A stretch of DNA of 58,104 nucleotides from an uncultured Bacteroidales bacterium (GCA_946186915.1 CAMHOY010000015.1:1-58104), one strand, 5' to 3'; positions 26,763 to 35,165 are shown, numbered from the stretch's first letter. The notes: generated by a model not told the origin, from the letters alone. Program-made: numbers and translations.

Positions 26763-28514
26763 ATGCAAAGTCAACAACCTAATGTAAACTTCATTTGGGA
26801 CATCCTCGATAAGGTGTTGCACCTCACGTTCAAACGTAACGAACTGGGTGACGTGCTCTTCCCATTCATTGTACTCCGACGTATGGATTGTATCCTTGCG
26901 CCGTACAATGATGCGGTCAATAAGGCATACCTTATGTATAAGGATAAACTTGCTACAGACAAGTTGCATCCTATCTTGCGCAAGGCCGCGCATAATAATA
27001 ACTTCTATAATACATCTAATTTTACATTAGATACCTTGTTGGATGATGCGCAGAATATCGACATCAACTTCCGCATGTACCTCAATGGCTTCAGCCATGA
27101 GATACAGGAGATATTCAATTATTTCCAACTTGACAAGACAGTTCAGAAACTGAACCGACATGGTTTGCTCTATCGCCTAATCGAAGAGATCTGCAAACTC
27201 GACCTCTCTCCGGAAGCAGTCGATAACCACGACATGGGATCGTTCTTCGAGGAAATCATCCGACTTGCAAACGAGTCCTCTAATGAGACCGCCGGAGAGC
27301 ACTTCACGCCTCGTGATGCAATCCGTCTTATGTCCACGATTCTTTTCGAACCGGACAAAGAGCAACTAAGAAATGACGGAATAATCCGCACTATCTTTGA
27401 CCCAACCTGCGGAACAGGTGGTATGGTAAACGTAGGTCGCAACTATATCTTAGAGGAAGTCTGCAAGGACGCACCGAAACCAACGATCAAGACCTACGGT
27501 CAAGAACTGAACGAGGTTGCATTCGCTATCGCTAAATCCGAAGCCCTCATCACGGGTTCGGAAGCGGATAATATCCGACTTGGTAACTCGCTCACGCAAG
27601 ACCGTTTCGAAGGAAAGCGTTTCCACTACATGATGGCAAATCCGCCATATGGCATCACGTGGAAAGTAGAGCAGGAGTATGTGCTTAATGAATCACTGAA
27701 TCCGAACGGTCGTTTCACGGCAGGTACTCCTCGTGTCAGTGATGGTCAGTTACTATTCTTGCAGCACATGATTTCGAAGATGGAGCCGACCGGTGCAAAA
27801 ATCGGCGTCGTAACCAATGGTTCTCCGCTCTTCTCAGGAGGTGCTGGTTCGGGTGAAAGTAACATCCGTCGATGGATCATCGAGAACGATTGGCTTGATT
27901 GTATCATTGCGCTCCCGAAGGACCTCTTCTATAATACCGGTATCGCCACCTATATTTGGATATTGACCAACAAGAAGTCCGAGCAGCGTCGCGGTAAAGT
28001 TCAACTAATCGACGCTTCAACTTTCTGTACTCCGGCAAAGAAGAGCCTCGGTAGTAAACGTAACGATATTCGCCAGGAGGATATCGATCAGGTCCTCAAA
28101 CTCTATACCGAATATCAAGAGAACGAGTTCTGTAAAATCTACCCGAATATGTTCTTTGGTGCATATGAGTTAACTATTGAGCAACCGCAACGCAAAGACG
28201 GAAAGGTCGTGATTAAAGCTGGGAAGGTTCTAGCGGATTCAAAGAAACGAGATACAGAGACCGTACCTTTGGATTGTGACATACAAAAGTACTTTACCGA
28301 AGAGGTTCTTCCGAATATAGATCCGGAATCTTGGATAGACTATACCAAGACGCGCATGGAGTACTCTATCAACTTTACTTCATATTTCCACAAGGAGCAG
28401 AGTTCGGAGAGTGTCGAGGAACTCCGTAAGCGTATTTGGGAAAAAGATAAGGAGACAAAGTTATCTCGTATGGATATTATCCAAGATCTTCTTAACAAAA
28501 TATTCGCAGACTAA
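26763..28514 (+). CDS. hsdM: Type I restriction-modification system, methyltransferase subunit
   Basis: HsdM methylates adenine N6 in the HsdS-specified sequence. The 583-aa protein has the HsdM N-terminal helical domain, SAM motif I FDPTCGTGGM (residue about 210) and catalytic motif IV NPPY (residue about 293). The downstream IGVVTNGSPLFSGGAGSGES and LPKDLFYNTGIATYIWIL segments are typical. All key residues are intact. It overlaps hsdS by one base (TAATG). A shared operator-promoter lies upstream. Confidence 0.95.
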   Translation: MQSQQPNVNFIWDILDKVLHLTFKRNELGDVLFPFIVLRRMDCILAPYNDAVNKAYLMYKDKLATDKLHPILRKAAHNNNFYNTSNFTLDTLLDDAQNIDINFRMYLNGFSHEIQEIFNYFQLDKTVQKLNRHGLLYRLIEEICKLDLSPEAVDNHDMGSFFEEIIRLANESSNETAGEHFTPRDAIRLMSTILFEPDKEQLRNDGIIRTIFDPTCGTGGMVNVGRNYILEEVCKDAPKPTIKTYGQELNEVAFAIAKSEALITGSEADNIRLGNSLTQDRFEGKRFHYMMANPPYGITWKVEQEYVLNESLNPNGRFTAGTPRVSDGQLLFLQHMISKMEPTGAKIGVVTNGSPLFSGGAGSGESNIRRWIIENDWLDCIIALPKDLFYNTGIATYIWILTNKKSEQRRGKVQLIDASTFCTPAKKSLGSKRNDIRQEDIDQVLKLYTEYQENEFCKIYPNMFFGAYELTIEQPQRKDGKVVIKAGKVLADSKKRDTETVPLDCDIQKYFTEEVLPNIDPESWIDYTKTRMEYSINFTSYFHKEQSSESVEELRKRIWEKDKETKLSRMDIIQDLLNKIFAD

Positions 28515-29791
28515 TGAAGGCTTATCCTAAATATAAAGAATCTGGTATATCCTGGCTTGGTGCAATGCCGGAGCATTGGAGCATTGGAAAAATTAAATTC
28601 CTATGCAATGCTATATTTGCCGGAGCAACTCCCAGTACGAGTCGTCCTGAATATTGGGAAAACGGTTCGATACCATGGATACCTTCTGGTTGTTGTCATG
28701 ATTGTGACATTAATAATGCACCGAAGTTCATAACTGAAGCCGGTCTGCAAAATAGTTCGACGAAGCTCATACCGGCTAATACTACGGTTATGGCTTTAAC
28801 CGGTGCTACTTGTGCGCAATTAGGATATCTAACCTTTGAAAGTTGCGCTAACCAGTCTGTAGTTGCATTTGTAGAGAATAAAGAAAAGGCTAATTCCCGC
28901 TATTTGTATTACGCTTTATTAGCAGCTCGTGAGGAAATACTATCTCACAAAAGCGGAGGAGCACAAGGCGGTATAAATCAAGAAGATTGTAGTAATACGA
29001 TTATTCCGTTCATATCTCTTGCAGAGCAAGAGGCTATTGCTGCATACCTAGATGATAAGTCCGCAAAGATTGATGAGTGTGTCAGATTACTGGACCTGCA
29101 ACAAAAAGATCTTCAAAAATTCCGTTCAGTAGTAATATCAAAAATATTTTCAAAAGAGGGTGTTAGAATGCTTCCCTTTAAATATTTTTTGAAGGACGAA
29201 GATAATAATTTACGCGTTGGTCCTTTTGGTAGTGCATTATCCGGCAGTGACTATAAAGAAGAGGGTATTTGGGTATATAATCAACGTTGTGTTTTAGATA
29301 ATAATTTCAAAACTAATAATACTTTTGTTGATGAGGAAAAATATGAAGAGTTGAAAGGTTTTGAAGTTTATCCAGATGATGTACTAATTACTACTCGGGG
29401 TACTATTGGAAAGATTGCCATAGTTCCGAATGACGCTCCCAAAGGAATTCTTCATCCTTGTTTGATTCGTTGTAAGATAGATTTTGATAAAATACATCCG
29501 CATATTCTTGTTCATTTATTCAATGATTGTGATTTTGTAATCAATCAGTTGAAAATGAAAAGTAATGCGACGACGATTGATGTTGTATATTCGTATTCTC
29601 TCAAGAATATAATGTTGCCATTATTGACTCGTGAAGAACAACAATCTCTTGTTGGCTATTTTGACTCAAAGATCGGCAAGATTGACGAGGCTATCCGTCG
29701 CATTGACGAGCAGATAAAAGACCTCCGTGCGTACCGCACTGCACTCATCAGTGAGGTTGTCACCGGTAAAATTGACGTTAGAAACAATTGA
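28514..29791 (+). CDS. hsdS: Type I restriction-modification system, specificity subunit
   Basis: HsdS reads the bipartite target. The 425-aa protein begins YKESGISWLGAMPEHW and has two target recognition domains (about residues 20-170 and 220-380), each followed by a conserved helix: LAEQEAIAAYLDDKSAKIDE and EEQQSLVGYFDSKIGKIDE. The recognition sequence cannot be read from the protein. No inverted hsdS copies or shuffling recombinase are nearby, so specificity switching is not indicated. It overlaps the hsdR region slightly. Confidence 0.94.
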   Translation: MKAYPKYKESGISWLGAMPEHWSIGKIKFLCNAIFAGATPSTSRPEYWENGSIPWIPSGCCHDCDINNAPKFITEAGLQNSSTKLIPANTTVMALTGATCAQLGYLTFESCANQSVVAFVENKEKANSRYLYYALLAAREEILSHKSGGAQGGINQEDCSNTIIPFISLAEQEAIAAYLDDKSAKIDECVRLLDLQQKDLQKFRSVVISKIFSKEGVRMLPFKYFLKDEDNNLRVGPFGSALSGSDYKEEGIWVYNQRCVLDNNFKTNNTFVDEEKYEELKGFEVYPDDVLITTRGTIGKIAIVPNDAPKGILHPCLIRCKIDFDKIHPHILVHLFNDCDFVINQLKMKSNATTIDVVYSYSLKNIMLPLLTREEQQSLVGYFDSKIGKIDEAIRRIDEQIKDLRAYRTALISEVVTGKIDVRNN

Positions 29792-29805
29792 CAAATACTA
29801 TAGTT

Positions 29806-32800
29806 ATGTCCAATCATAACACAGAAACATTGCTTGAAGAGCATATCGTTAAGCATTTAACGGAAAACAATCACTATCATCTTCACACATCCGATGAATA
29901 TGATAGACAGGATTGTTTGCTCAAAGGTGACCTTATTGACTTCCTTAAGGCTACCCAACGGAAAGAGTATGACTCTTTGGTAGCCAACGTCGGTACGGAA
30001 GAACGCGCACAACGCTCTATCTTCGAGCGTGTCCAATCCGAAATGCGGAATGGCGGTACGCTTAACCTATTGCGTCAGAAATCCTTTGACGCTGGTTATG
30101 GTTGCCAGTTCAAGTTGGTTTATTTCCAGCCGAACAGCGGACGTAGCGCAGCACATCAGCTGCTCTATAACGAGAACCGCATCACTGTGGTTCGCCAGCT
30201 ACGCTATGGTGTTAAGCCGGAGAATGCAGGCAATGAGATAGATCTCGTTATATTTGTCAATGGTTTCCCTGTTGCTACGATTGAACTGAAGAACAAGCAA
30301 ACCGGTCAAACGCATCTCAATGCCATCAAGCAATACATGCGTGACCGCAACCCCAAAGGTGAACCGCTGTTGGAGTTCAAACGTTGTTTGGTACACTTTG
30401 CGGTTGGCACAGAACAGGTGTTCATGACGACCAAACTGAGCGGTTCAAGCACACGCTTCTTCCCGTTCAATAAGTCCTTTGAAAACCTCGAAGAGCCGGG
30501 TGATCCGTATCGTACTTCCTACCTGTGGGAAGAAGTGCTCACACGTGATTCCCTCTTGGATCTTATCCAGAACTATATCAACATCCAAATCAACGAGGAA
30601 AAGAAGTATGACCCTCGCACTCGTCAACTGATAACCGAGAAATCGGAAGCTCTGATTTTCCCGCGTTATCATCAACGTCGTGCTGTAAAGAAATTGGTTG
30701 CTGACACGTTCGAACGCGGTGTAGGTCACCGCTATCTCATCGAGCACTCTGCCGGATCAGGAAAGTCCAACACGATCGCTTGGTTGGCATTCCGTTTGGC
30801 TGCTCTCCACAATGGAGAAAATCGCACCAATGCCGTTTTTGATAGCGTTTTGGTTGTAACCGACCGTCGCGTCCTTGACCGTCAGTTGCAGCGCAACCTC
30901 ACGCAGTTCGCTCCGGAACTGGGAGAGATCGAGTGCATCGATTCCCGCAAGGGTATGACCTCGCAAGACCTCAAGACCGCCATTGAGAACCGCAAGAAAG
31001 TCATTGTGACAACCTTGCAGAAGTTCTCCGTCATCTGTGATGAAATTGCCCACTTCCCCGATCGTAACTACGCAGTCATCATCGATGAGGCGCACTCTTC
31101 CCAGACGGGCGAGTCTGCTCGCGATATGCGCAAAACGCTCTCCCTCGCTGAGGCTCAAGAGTTCGATGCTCGCTATCTTCCGTCTCGTGAGACCGAAGAC
31201 GCGGTGAACATGATGCTTGGCGAAGACGATAGGAACGACAATATTGATGCTATCAACAATCGCGTCCGTATTGAACTGAAACGAAAGACTGCGCGTCACA
31301 ACATTTCCTTCTATGCTTTCACTGCAACTCCAAAGGGTAAAACTATTGAGATTTTCTGTGAACATGAGTATGGTTCTAAGAAACCCTTCGATGTTTATTC
31401 CATGGAAGATGCAATCAGAGAAGGATTCATCCTCGATGTGCTGGAAAACTATACCTCCTTCAAACGTTACTTTAAACTCGTGCGCGACCCGAAAGTGGAC
31501 GACAAAGAGTACGAGACGAAGAAAGCTGTTCGACTGCTCACAAGCTTCGTTGATATTCAAGATGCTGCCATTGAACGTAAGTCGCGCATCATGGTAGAGC
31601 ACTTTGCTTCTCAGACGGCAAAGCAGATTGAGGGTCAGGCTCGCGCTATGGTCGTAACCCGTTCACGTCTGCATGCTGTTCGCTTCAAACTCATGTTTGA
31701 CAAGATCATGCAGGAAATGCGCCTTCCGTACGGATGTTTGGTCGCTTTCTCCGGTACTGTGCATGATGATGCTACAAATATGGACTACACCGAGACTTCG
31801 ATGAACAACCTCGGTGGAAATATCGATATCCCCGATGCATTGAAGATGCCGCAATACCGCATCCTCATTGTGGCCGAGAAATACCAAACAGGCTTCGATG
31901 AACCGATGCTCCATACCATGTTCGTGGATAAAGCGCTCGGTGGTACTGCAACCGTACAGACTCTTTCGCGTCTAAATCGTACTATGAAGGGCAAGAACAG
32001 CACCATGGTTGTCGATTTCGTGAACGATCCGCAAGATGTTTTGGAGGACTTCCAGAAGTACTACGGCACGAACTTGATGCTGGAAGAAGATGAGACCAAC
32101 CCGAATGCGCTCTATGATTTGAAGTCGCAGATTTATGCATACAATGCATTCACGCAGAACGATGTGGATGAATTTGCATCCGTATATTTCTCCGACCAAG
32201 ATGCAAACTTGGTATATCCGGTTCTCTACCGCGTAAGCGACTTTGTAAAACTCAATTTCGATGATGATACGCGCGAGAAATTCCGGAAGACTTGCAGCCA
32301 ATTCGTGAAACTATACAAATTTCTCTGTCAGGTTATCTCATTCGAGGATATCACCTTGGAGAAATTGTATGTCTTCTTGGCTGCTTTGGTAAAGCAGTTG
32401 CCGTTCGATCCGGATACTCTTCCGTATGAAATCCTCAACGAGGCGCAACTGGATAGTTACAAACTCCAGTACCAATATACCACGAGTCTGAAACTGCAAT
32501 CGCAAGACTCTTTGATGGAAGGTCTCAAACCGAGTGCCGTGAATGGTCGTGAGGAAGAAGAGATGGAGTGGTTGAGCAAAATCATCAAGACGCTCAACGA
32601 CACCTTTGGTATTGATCTGTCGGATGAAGACAAGGTGGACTTGCAGCACTTGCATGACCGTCTGATGAGTGACGAAGAGTTGATGCGCTACTTTACTGCA
32701 CTCAATGCTCGCGACGATGTGCAAGAGCACTTCAACGAAGCGGTTGATGATGCCCTCTTGGATTTCATCAACGGCAAACTAGAACTGTACAACAAATTAT

Positions 32801-32883
32801 CCGAGGATAAAGTTAACACACTCTTCAAATCAACATGGTTCAATGAACTGTATGACCGGCGCGTCAGAGGTTTAGGTTTATAA
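29806..32883 (+). CDS. hsdR: Type I restriction-modification system, endonuclease/translocase subunit
   Basis: HsdR translocates DNA and cleaves at a distance. From ATG 29806 it is 1025 aa. An in-frame TTG at 29788 overlapping the hsdS stop would add six residues. It has a PD-(D/E)xK nuclease domain (EIDLVIFVNGFPVATIELKN, about residues 145-160), Walker A HSAGSGKSNT (about 313), DEAH box VIIDEAHSSQ (about 426) and motif III-like FTATPKGKT. The C-terminal helical region that docks on HsdM follows. No disruption is visible, so the system looks complete. Confidence 0.94.
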   Translation: MSNHNTETLLEEHIVKHLTENNHYHLHTSDEYDRQDCLLKGDLIDFLKATQRKEYDSLVANVGTEERAQRSIFERVQSEMRNGGTLNLLRQKSFDAGYGCQFKLVYFQPNSGRSAAHQLLYNENRITVVRQLRYGVKPENAGNEIDLVIFVNGFPVATIELKNKQTGQTHLNAIKQYMRDRNPKGEPLLEFKRCLVHFAVGTEQVFMTTKLSGSSTRFFPFNKSFENLEEPGDPYRTSYLWEEVLTRDSLLDLIQNYINIQINEEKKYDPRTRQLITEKSEALIFPRYHQRRAVKKLVADTFERGVGHRYLIEHSAGSGKSNTIAWLAFRLAALHNGENRTNAVFDSVLVVTDRRVLDRQLQRNLTQFAPELGEIECIDSRKGMTSQDLKTAIENRKKVIVTTLQKFSVICDEIAHFPDRNYAVIIDEAHSSQTGESARDMRKTLSLAEAQEFDARYLPSRETEDAVNMMLGEDDRNDNIDAINNRVRIELKRKTARHNISFYAFTATPKGKTIEIFCEHEYGSKKPFDVYSMEDAIREGFILDVLENYTSFKRYFKLVRDPKVDDKEYETKKAVRLLTSFVDIQDAAIERKSRIMVEHFASQTAKQIEGQARAMVVTRSRLHAVRFKLMFDKIMQEMRLPYGCLVAFSGTVHDDATNMDYTETSMNNLGGNIDIPDALKMPQYRILIVAEKYQTGFDEPMLHTMFVDKALGGTATVQTLSRLNRTMKGKNSTMVVDFVNDPQDVLEDFQKYYGTNLMLEEDETNPNALYDLKSQIYAYNAFTQNDVDEFASVYFSDQDANLVYPVLYRVSDFVKLNFDDDTREKFRKTCSQFVKLYKFLCQVISFEDITLEKLYVFLAALVKQLPFDPDTLPYEILNEAQLDSYKLQYQYTTSLKLQSQDSLMEGLKPSAVNGREEEEMEWLSKIIKTLNDTFGIDLSDEDKVDLQHLHDRLMSDEELMRYFTALNARDDVQEHFNEAVDDALLDFINGKLELYNKLSEDKVNTLFKSTWFNELYDRRVRGLGL

Positions 32884-32904
32884 ATCGAAAGATTGTTGGT
32901 ACGA

Positions 32905-32939
32905 GTGCAGTATTCTTGCACTCGTTTTGTGTACTTTTG
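32905..32939 (+). promoter_or_regulatory. Shared operator-promoter, copy 3, after hsdR
   Basis: GTGCAGTATTCTTGCACTC (32905-32923) carries the palindrome arms GTGCA/TGCAC. TATTCTTG (32911-32918) and TACTTTTG (32932-32939) are again 21 bp apart. It precedes a 30-aa ORF. Confidence 0.65.
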
Positions 32940-32966
32940 CAGCAGATTTTTAAAGTCTTGCTGCAT

Positions 32967-33059
32967 ATGGAAGAATTAATCGGTATCTTAGTTGGATTAT
33001 TGGAGGCAGGTTTAGCTTTATGGTTCTTAATCGACCTAATTTCGAACACCTGCTTCTAA
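32967..33059 (+). CDS. Putative 30-aa single-pass membrane protein
   Basis: ATG 32967 to TAA 33057-33059 encodes MEELIGILVGLLEAGLALWF followed by ten residues: an acidic start and one predicted membrane helix. It lies 28 bp after the -7 box of copy 3 of the shared promoter. That promoter has no other obvious gene to drive before copy 4. Tiny membrane proteins act as toxins or sensors in several defence and toxin-antitoxin systems, but no homology can be claimed. Confidence 0.45.
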   Translation: MEELIGILVGLLEAGLALWFLIDLISNTCF

Positions 33060-33108
33060 CGTTTTTTGTTCCGTGTGAAAGCGCGGAACTATAATAATCT
33101 CTTGTTGC

Positions 33109-33143
33109 GTGCGGCATCTTTGCACTCCAATGTACTATCTTTG
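33109..33143 (+). promoter_or_regulatory. Shared operator-promoter, copy 4
   Basis: GTGCGGCATCTTTGCACTC (33109-33127) is the most diverged copy: one palindrome arm reads GTGCG. CATCTTTG (33115-33122) and TATCTTTG (33136-33143) keep the 21-bp step. Confidence 0.6.
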
Positions 33144-33174
33144 CACAAAGTTTAACTTTTAAATCAAATGTAAT

Positions 33175-33300
33175 ATGAACGACTACAACAAAATCATGGA
33201 GTCTGTCTCCAACATCAAAGGCCTTCTTCTCGGTCTAATCTTCGACATCGTCAAGCTCATCGTCTTTGGGGCTTTGGCTATTGAATTGCTAATGAATTAA
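33175..33300 (+). CDS. Putative 41-aa single-pass membrane protein
   Basis: ATG 33175 to TAA 33298-33300 encodes MNDYNKIMESVSNIKGLLLG followed by a hydrophobic helix (LIFDIVKLIVFGALAIELLMN). It lies 31 bp after the -7 box of copy 4 and 11 bp before the next gene, so the two may form an operon. The composition and position parallel the 30-aa ORF upstream. Function unknown. Confidence 0.5.
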   Translation: MNDYNKIMESVSNIKGLLLGLIFDIVKLIVFGALAIELLMN

Positions 33301-33311
33301 ATACTACGGTT

Positions 33312-33935
33312 ATGAGTACTATGACAAATGCTGTTGAGAAATTTGGCAAGCACATTCAGGATCTTGTCAAACAAAAGAACTATGACGCTGTAATTGCGGC
33401 GTTTAATAAAATCAAAGTCTCCGAAGGATTCAAATTGGCTATTCATGCCTTTAGCAAAGAGGAAGAGTGTGGAATGGGTGCAGAGAGTTATACAGTGATT
33501 ATAACTCCGGAAGGAGAAACTATTCCCGATAAGGAGAAAGAGTTCTGGAAACTGCTCCAAGTCGAAGACTCAGTCGAAGGCGCATGGCAAGTCTATCTCC
33601 TGCGCAACCTCTGGCACTATCTGCCGATGTTCTGGCATGCGTTTTACGAAGAGCGTCATTATGTCTATTCTGCTGACCAACTAAAAAGGCTTCTTCGCTA
33701 TCAGCCGCGTTTGGGTGATGCTCCTGTCCCCGCTTTCAATGTAGATAGGTTCGAGATTCATCCTGTCATATGGCAAGATGGTAAGAGCTGGCAGGTCGGT
33801 GCACACTATTGGAGCGACTTCGGAGGATTAATCTACGAACAATTGAAGATATCGCTCTCTGGCAAAGTCCATATCTATTCTCGTCCCGCATGTTGTAAAA
33901 CCCTCCATCACTATGACTGCGGAATCTGCTTCTGA
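33312..33935 (+). CDS. Hypothetical protein at the end of the defence locus
   Basis: A 207-aa soluble protein, not recognised. It has an N-terminal helical segment (NAVEKFGKHIQDLVKQKNYD), an aromatic-rich middle (NLWHYLPMFWHAFYEERHY) and a C-terminal part with several Cys/His (PACCKTLHHYDCGICF). It follows the 41-aa ORF by 11 bp and probably shares its promoter. The C-terminus overlaps a 50-codon ORF in another frame, so a frameshift at the end cannot be excluded. Confidence 0.6.
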   Translation: MSTMTNAVEKFGKHIQDLVKQKNYDAVIAAFNKIKVSEGFKLAIHAFSKEEECGMGAESYTVIITPEGETIPDKEKEFWKLLQVEDSVEGAWQVYLLRNLWHYLPMFWHAFYEERHYVYSADQLKRLLRYQPRLGDAPVPAFNVDRFEIHPVIWQDGKSWQVGAHYWSDFGGLIYEQLKISLSGKVHIYSRPACCKTLHHYDCGICF

Positions 33936-34065
33936 AGATTTGCCCCCGCTGGCCATGTGCCGCGTGGGGCTTATCAGCGCTCCGGTGATTATCGCGAACG
34001 TGTACATTTGTGAAGAACACCACTATCACCGCGGTGCAATCCATATAGATATTCATAGTAAATAA
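33913..34065 (+). CDS. Overlapping 50-aa ORF, uncertain
   Basis: ATG 33913 to TAA 34063-34065 overlaps the previous gene by 23 bp in a different frame. The product (MTAESASEDLPPLAMCRVGL... ending in a His-rich EEHHYHRGAIHIDIHSK) is unrecognised. It may be a real small gene, coupled to the one before it, or the out-of-frame tail of that gene after a frameshift. Confidence 0.3.
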   Translation: MTAESASEDLPPLAMCRVGLISAPVIIANVYICEEHHYHRGAIHIDIHSK

Positions 34066-34084
34066 TTATAAATCTTCATTTTCT

Positions 34085-34116
34085 TTTGCATATATGAGAA
34101 AATATTTGTAATTTTG
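34085..34116 (+). promoter_or_regulatory. Promoter before the structured leader RNA
   Basis: TTTG at 34085-34088, a 20-nt spacer beginning CATATATG, and TAATTTTG at 34109-34116. The predicted start near 34123 leaves a leader of about 225 nt before the ORF at 34348. Confidence 0.8.
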
Positions 34117-34122
34117 CACCCG

Positions 34123-34331
34123 GATTTGTCCCGGACTTCATGACATTAAACTGAAGAACATATTGAAATAGCGCATTTGCGCGTAGGCATATACCTTCAA
34201 AACGAAGCGGCGAAACTTTAATGTAGCGAAAGAGATATGCCCCTAACATCCGTGCCTTGGCATGGGTCGAAGGGGTTTCGCTACAAAGTTCGCCGCTTTC
34301 GTTTTGTACCCCTTCGGCCTGTGCTTTTTTT
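34123..34331 (+). ncRNA. Highly structured leader or stand-alone RNA
   Basis: Arms at 34198-34231 and 34276-34306 form an almost complete 31-bp helix, with three extra bases on the left arm. The 44-nt apical region contains its own CCGTGCC/GGCATGG hairpin and CCCC/GGGG pairs. GCGCA/TGCGC lies upstream at 34171-34182, and an alternative pairing GGCATAT/ATATGCC (34186-34192 with 34235-34241) could compete with the main helix. Seven T residues at 34325-34331 could end transcription. It does not match any riboswitch class I can recognise. Confidence 0.6.
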
Positions 34332-34347
34332 CCAAAACATTAAAAGC

Positions 34348-34767
34348 ATGAACAGCACTTATAACTACGCACCCGGCGCAGTGCACCTCGATTTGCACCA
34401 TAACAATATCTCTATGTCGGCTTCACAGTTAACCGACCTCGTCCGCTCCTTCATGTCCGACCGAGCCGAAGATGTCGAGGATATCGCGCCTTCCGAACCC
34501 GCCGACTCCGTCGACTCTATCATCTTTACCAAGAAAGCCAGAGTCGAGCATAAAGAATCGTACATCATCGCCGCTCTGCAAAAGTCCGTACAGGGCCGCA
34601 AGGACAAGACCAGAGCCTTCGTCCAAGAACTACACGATTGGCAAAATCAAGCCTATGTGGATGCTCACTATAATGCCCGTGTTATGTATGACGAATTGGA
34701 AAAACTAATGCCGATATCCTTCGGCTATGATGGGTTTAGACGGCTCTATAATAGTTCGAGAAACTAA
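34348..34767 (+). CDS. Hypothetical protein, 139 aa
   Basis: Unrecognised. ATG 34348 (MNSTYNYAPGAVHLDLHHNN) was chosen over an upstream in-frame ATG at 34237, which lies inside the hairpin RNA. The product is mostly helical and charged, with an acidic stretch (DRAEDVEDIAPSEPADSVDS) around residues 38-57 and a basic stretch after it. It follows the structured leader and is followed by phased TCCC repeats. Confidence 0.55.
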   Translation: MNSTYNYAPGAVHLDLHHNNISMSASQLTDLVRSFMSDRAEDVEDIAPSEPADSVDSIIFTKKARVEHKESYIIAALQKSVQGRKDKTRAFVQELHDWQNQAYVDAHYNARVMYDELEKLMPISFGYDGFRRLYNSSRN

Positions 34768-34844
34768 TCCCATTTCAGTCCCATTTTATTCCCATTTCAG
34801 TCCCAAAAATCCCAAAATAATCCCGTCAATCCCAAACGAGTCCC
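34768..34844. repeat. Eight TCCC repeats in helical phase
   Basis: TCCC begins at 34768, 34779, 34790, 34801, 34810, 34821, 34830 and 34841, with steps of 11, 11, 11, 9, 11, 9 and 11 bp (mean 10.4). The bases between are AT-rich (ATTT, AAAA). All copies therefore face one side of the helix, directly upstream of a possible promoter at 34873. Confidence 0.85.
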
Positions 34845-34872
34845 GAAATTCGAGGCTCGTTTTTTTTATACC

Positions 34873-34880
34873 TACTTTTG
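34873..34880 (+). promoter_or_regulatory. Possible promoter -7 box before the 73-aa membrane protein gene
   Basis: TACTTTTG at 34873-34880 followed by CACC. The -33 position holds TTCG (34849-34852), a one-base departure from TTTG at the correct 20-nt spacing. The phased TCCC array ends just upstream and may compensate for the weak -33. Confidence 0.5.
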
Positions 34881-34943
34881 CACCGCCTTTCGGAACAAAC
34901 CGCCTCGCGTTGAGGTCGTTCATTCCCTCCGATCGGCGGTGTT

Positions 34944-35165
34944 ATGATTTATACTTTTTTATCTTCAGTCTTCATTGCCCTCTTTCTCGTAGTGGGCACC
35001 CTCGCGCTCATGGGATACCTTGATCTCATGCGCAAGAACATGCCGCTCAACTGGCTCTGTTACCAACATGTAATCGTACTCGCGGCTATCGCAGTACTAT
35101 GTTTCATCCTCGCCTGCATCGCCGGCGCACAAATCCCCGACAGTTATGCGACAGCGCAGCTTTGA
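34944..35165 (+). CDS. Small two-helix membrane protein
   Basis: A 73-aa protein with two predicted membrane helices (FLSSVFIALFLVVGTLALMGY and HVIVLAAIAVLCFILACIAG) separated by a basic loop. It overlaps the HNH gene by 20 bp. No family is recognised. The size and topology are compatible with a holin-like or accessory phage protein. Confidence 0.55.
   Translation: MIYTFLSSVFIALFLVVGTLALMGYLDLMRKNMPLNWLCYQHVIVLAAIAVLCFILACIAGAQIPDSYATAQL

Noticed and set aside
28514..29791. Phase-variable hsdS by inversion
   Set aside because: Only one hsdS is present, without inverted partial copies or a nearby invertase.
34198..34306. Integron attC site
   Set aside because: Length and one-sided extra bases fit, but the ends lack the GTTRRRY/RYYYAAC core motifs and no integron integrase is visible.
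34123..34331. Retron msr-msd RNA
   Set aside because: There is a long hairpin but no reverse transcriptase gene anywhere in the window.
34237..34347. N-terminal extension of the 139-aa ORF
   Set aside because: The extra 37 codons are read through the strong RNA hairpin and its loop, and the downstream ATG 34348 gives a natural start.
34727..35023. Plus-strand 98-codon frame across the TCCC repeats
   Set aside because: Its sequence (repeated NP, IP, SP words) comes from the phased repeats and overlaps the real genes on both sides.
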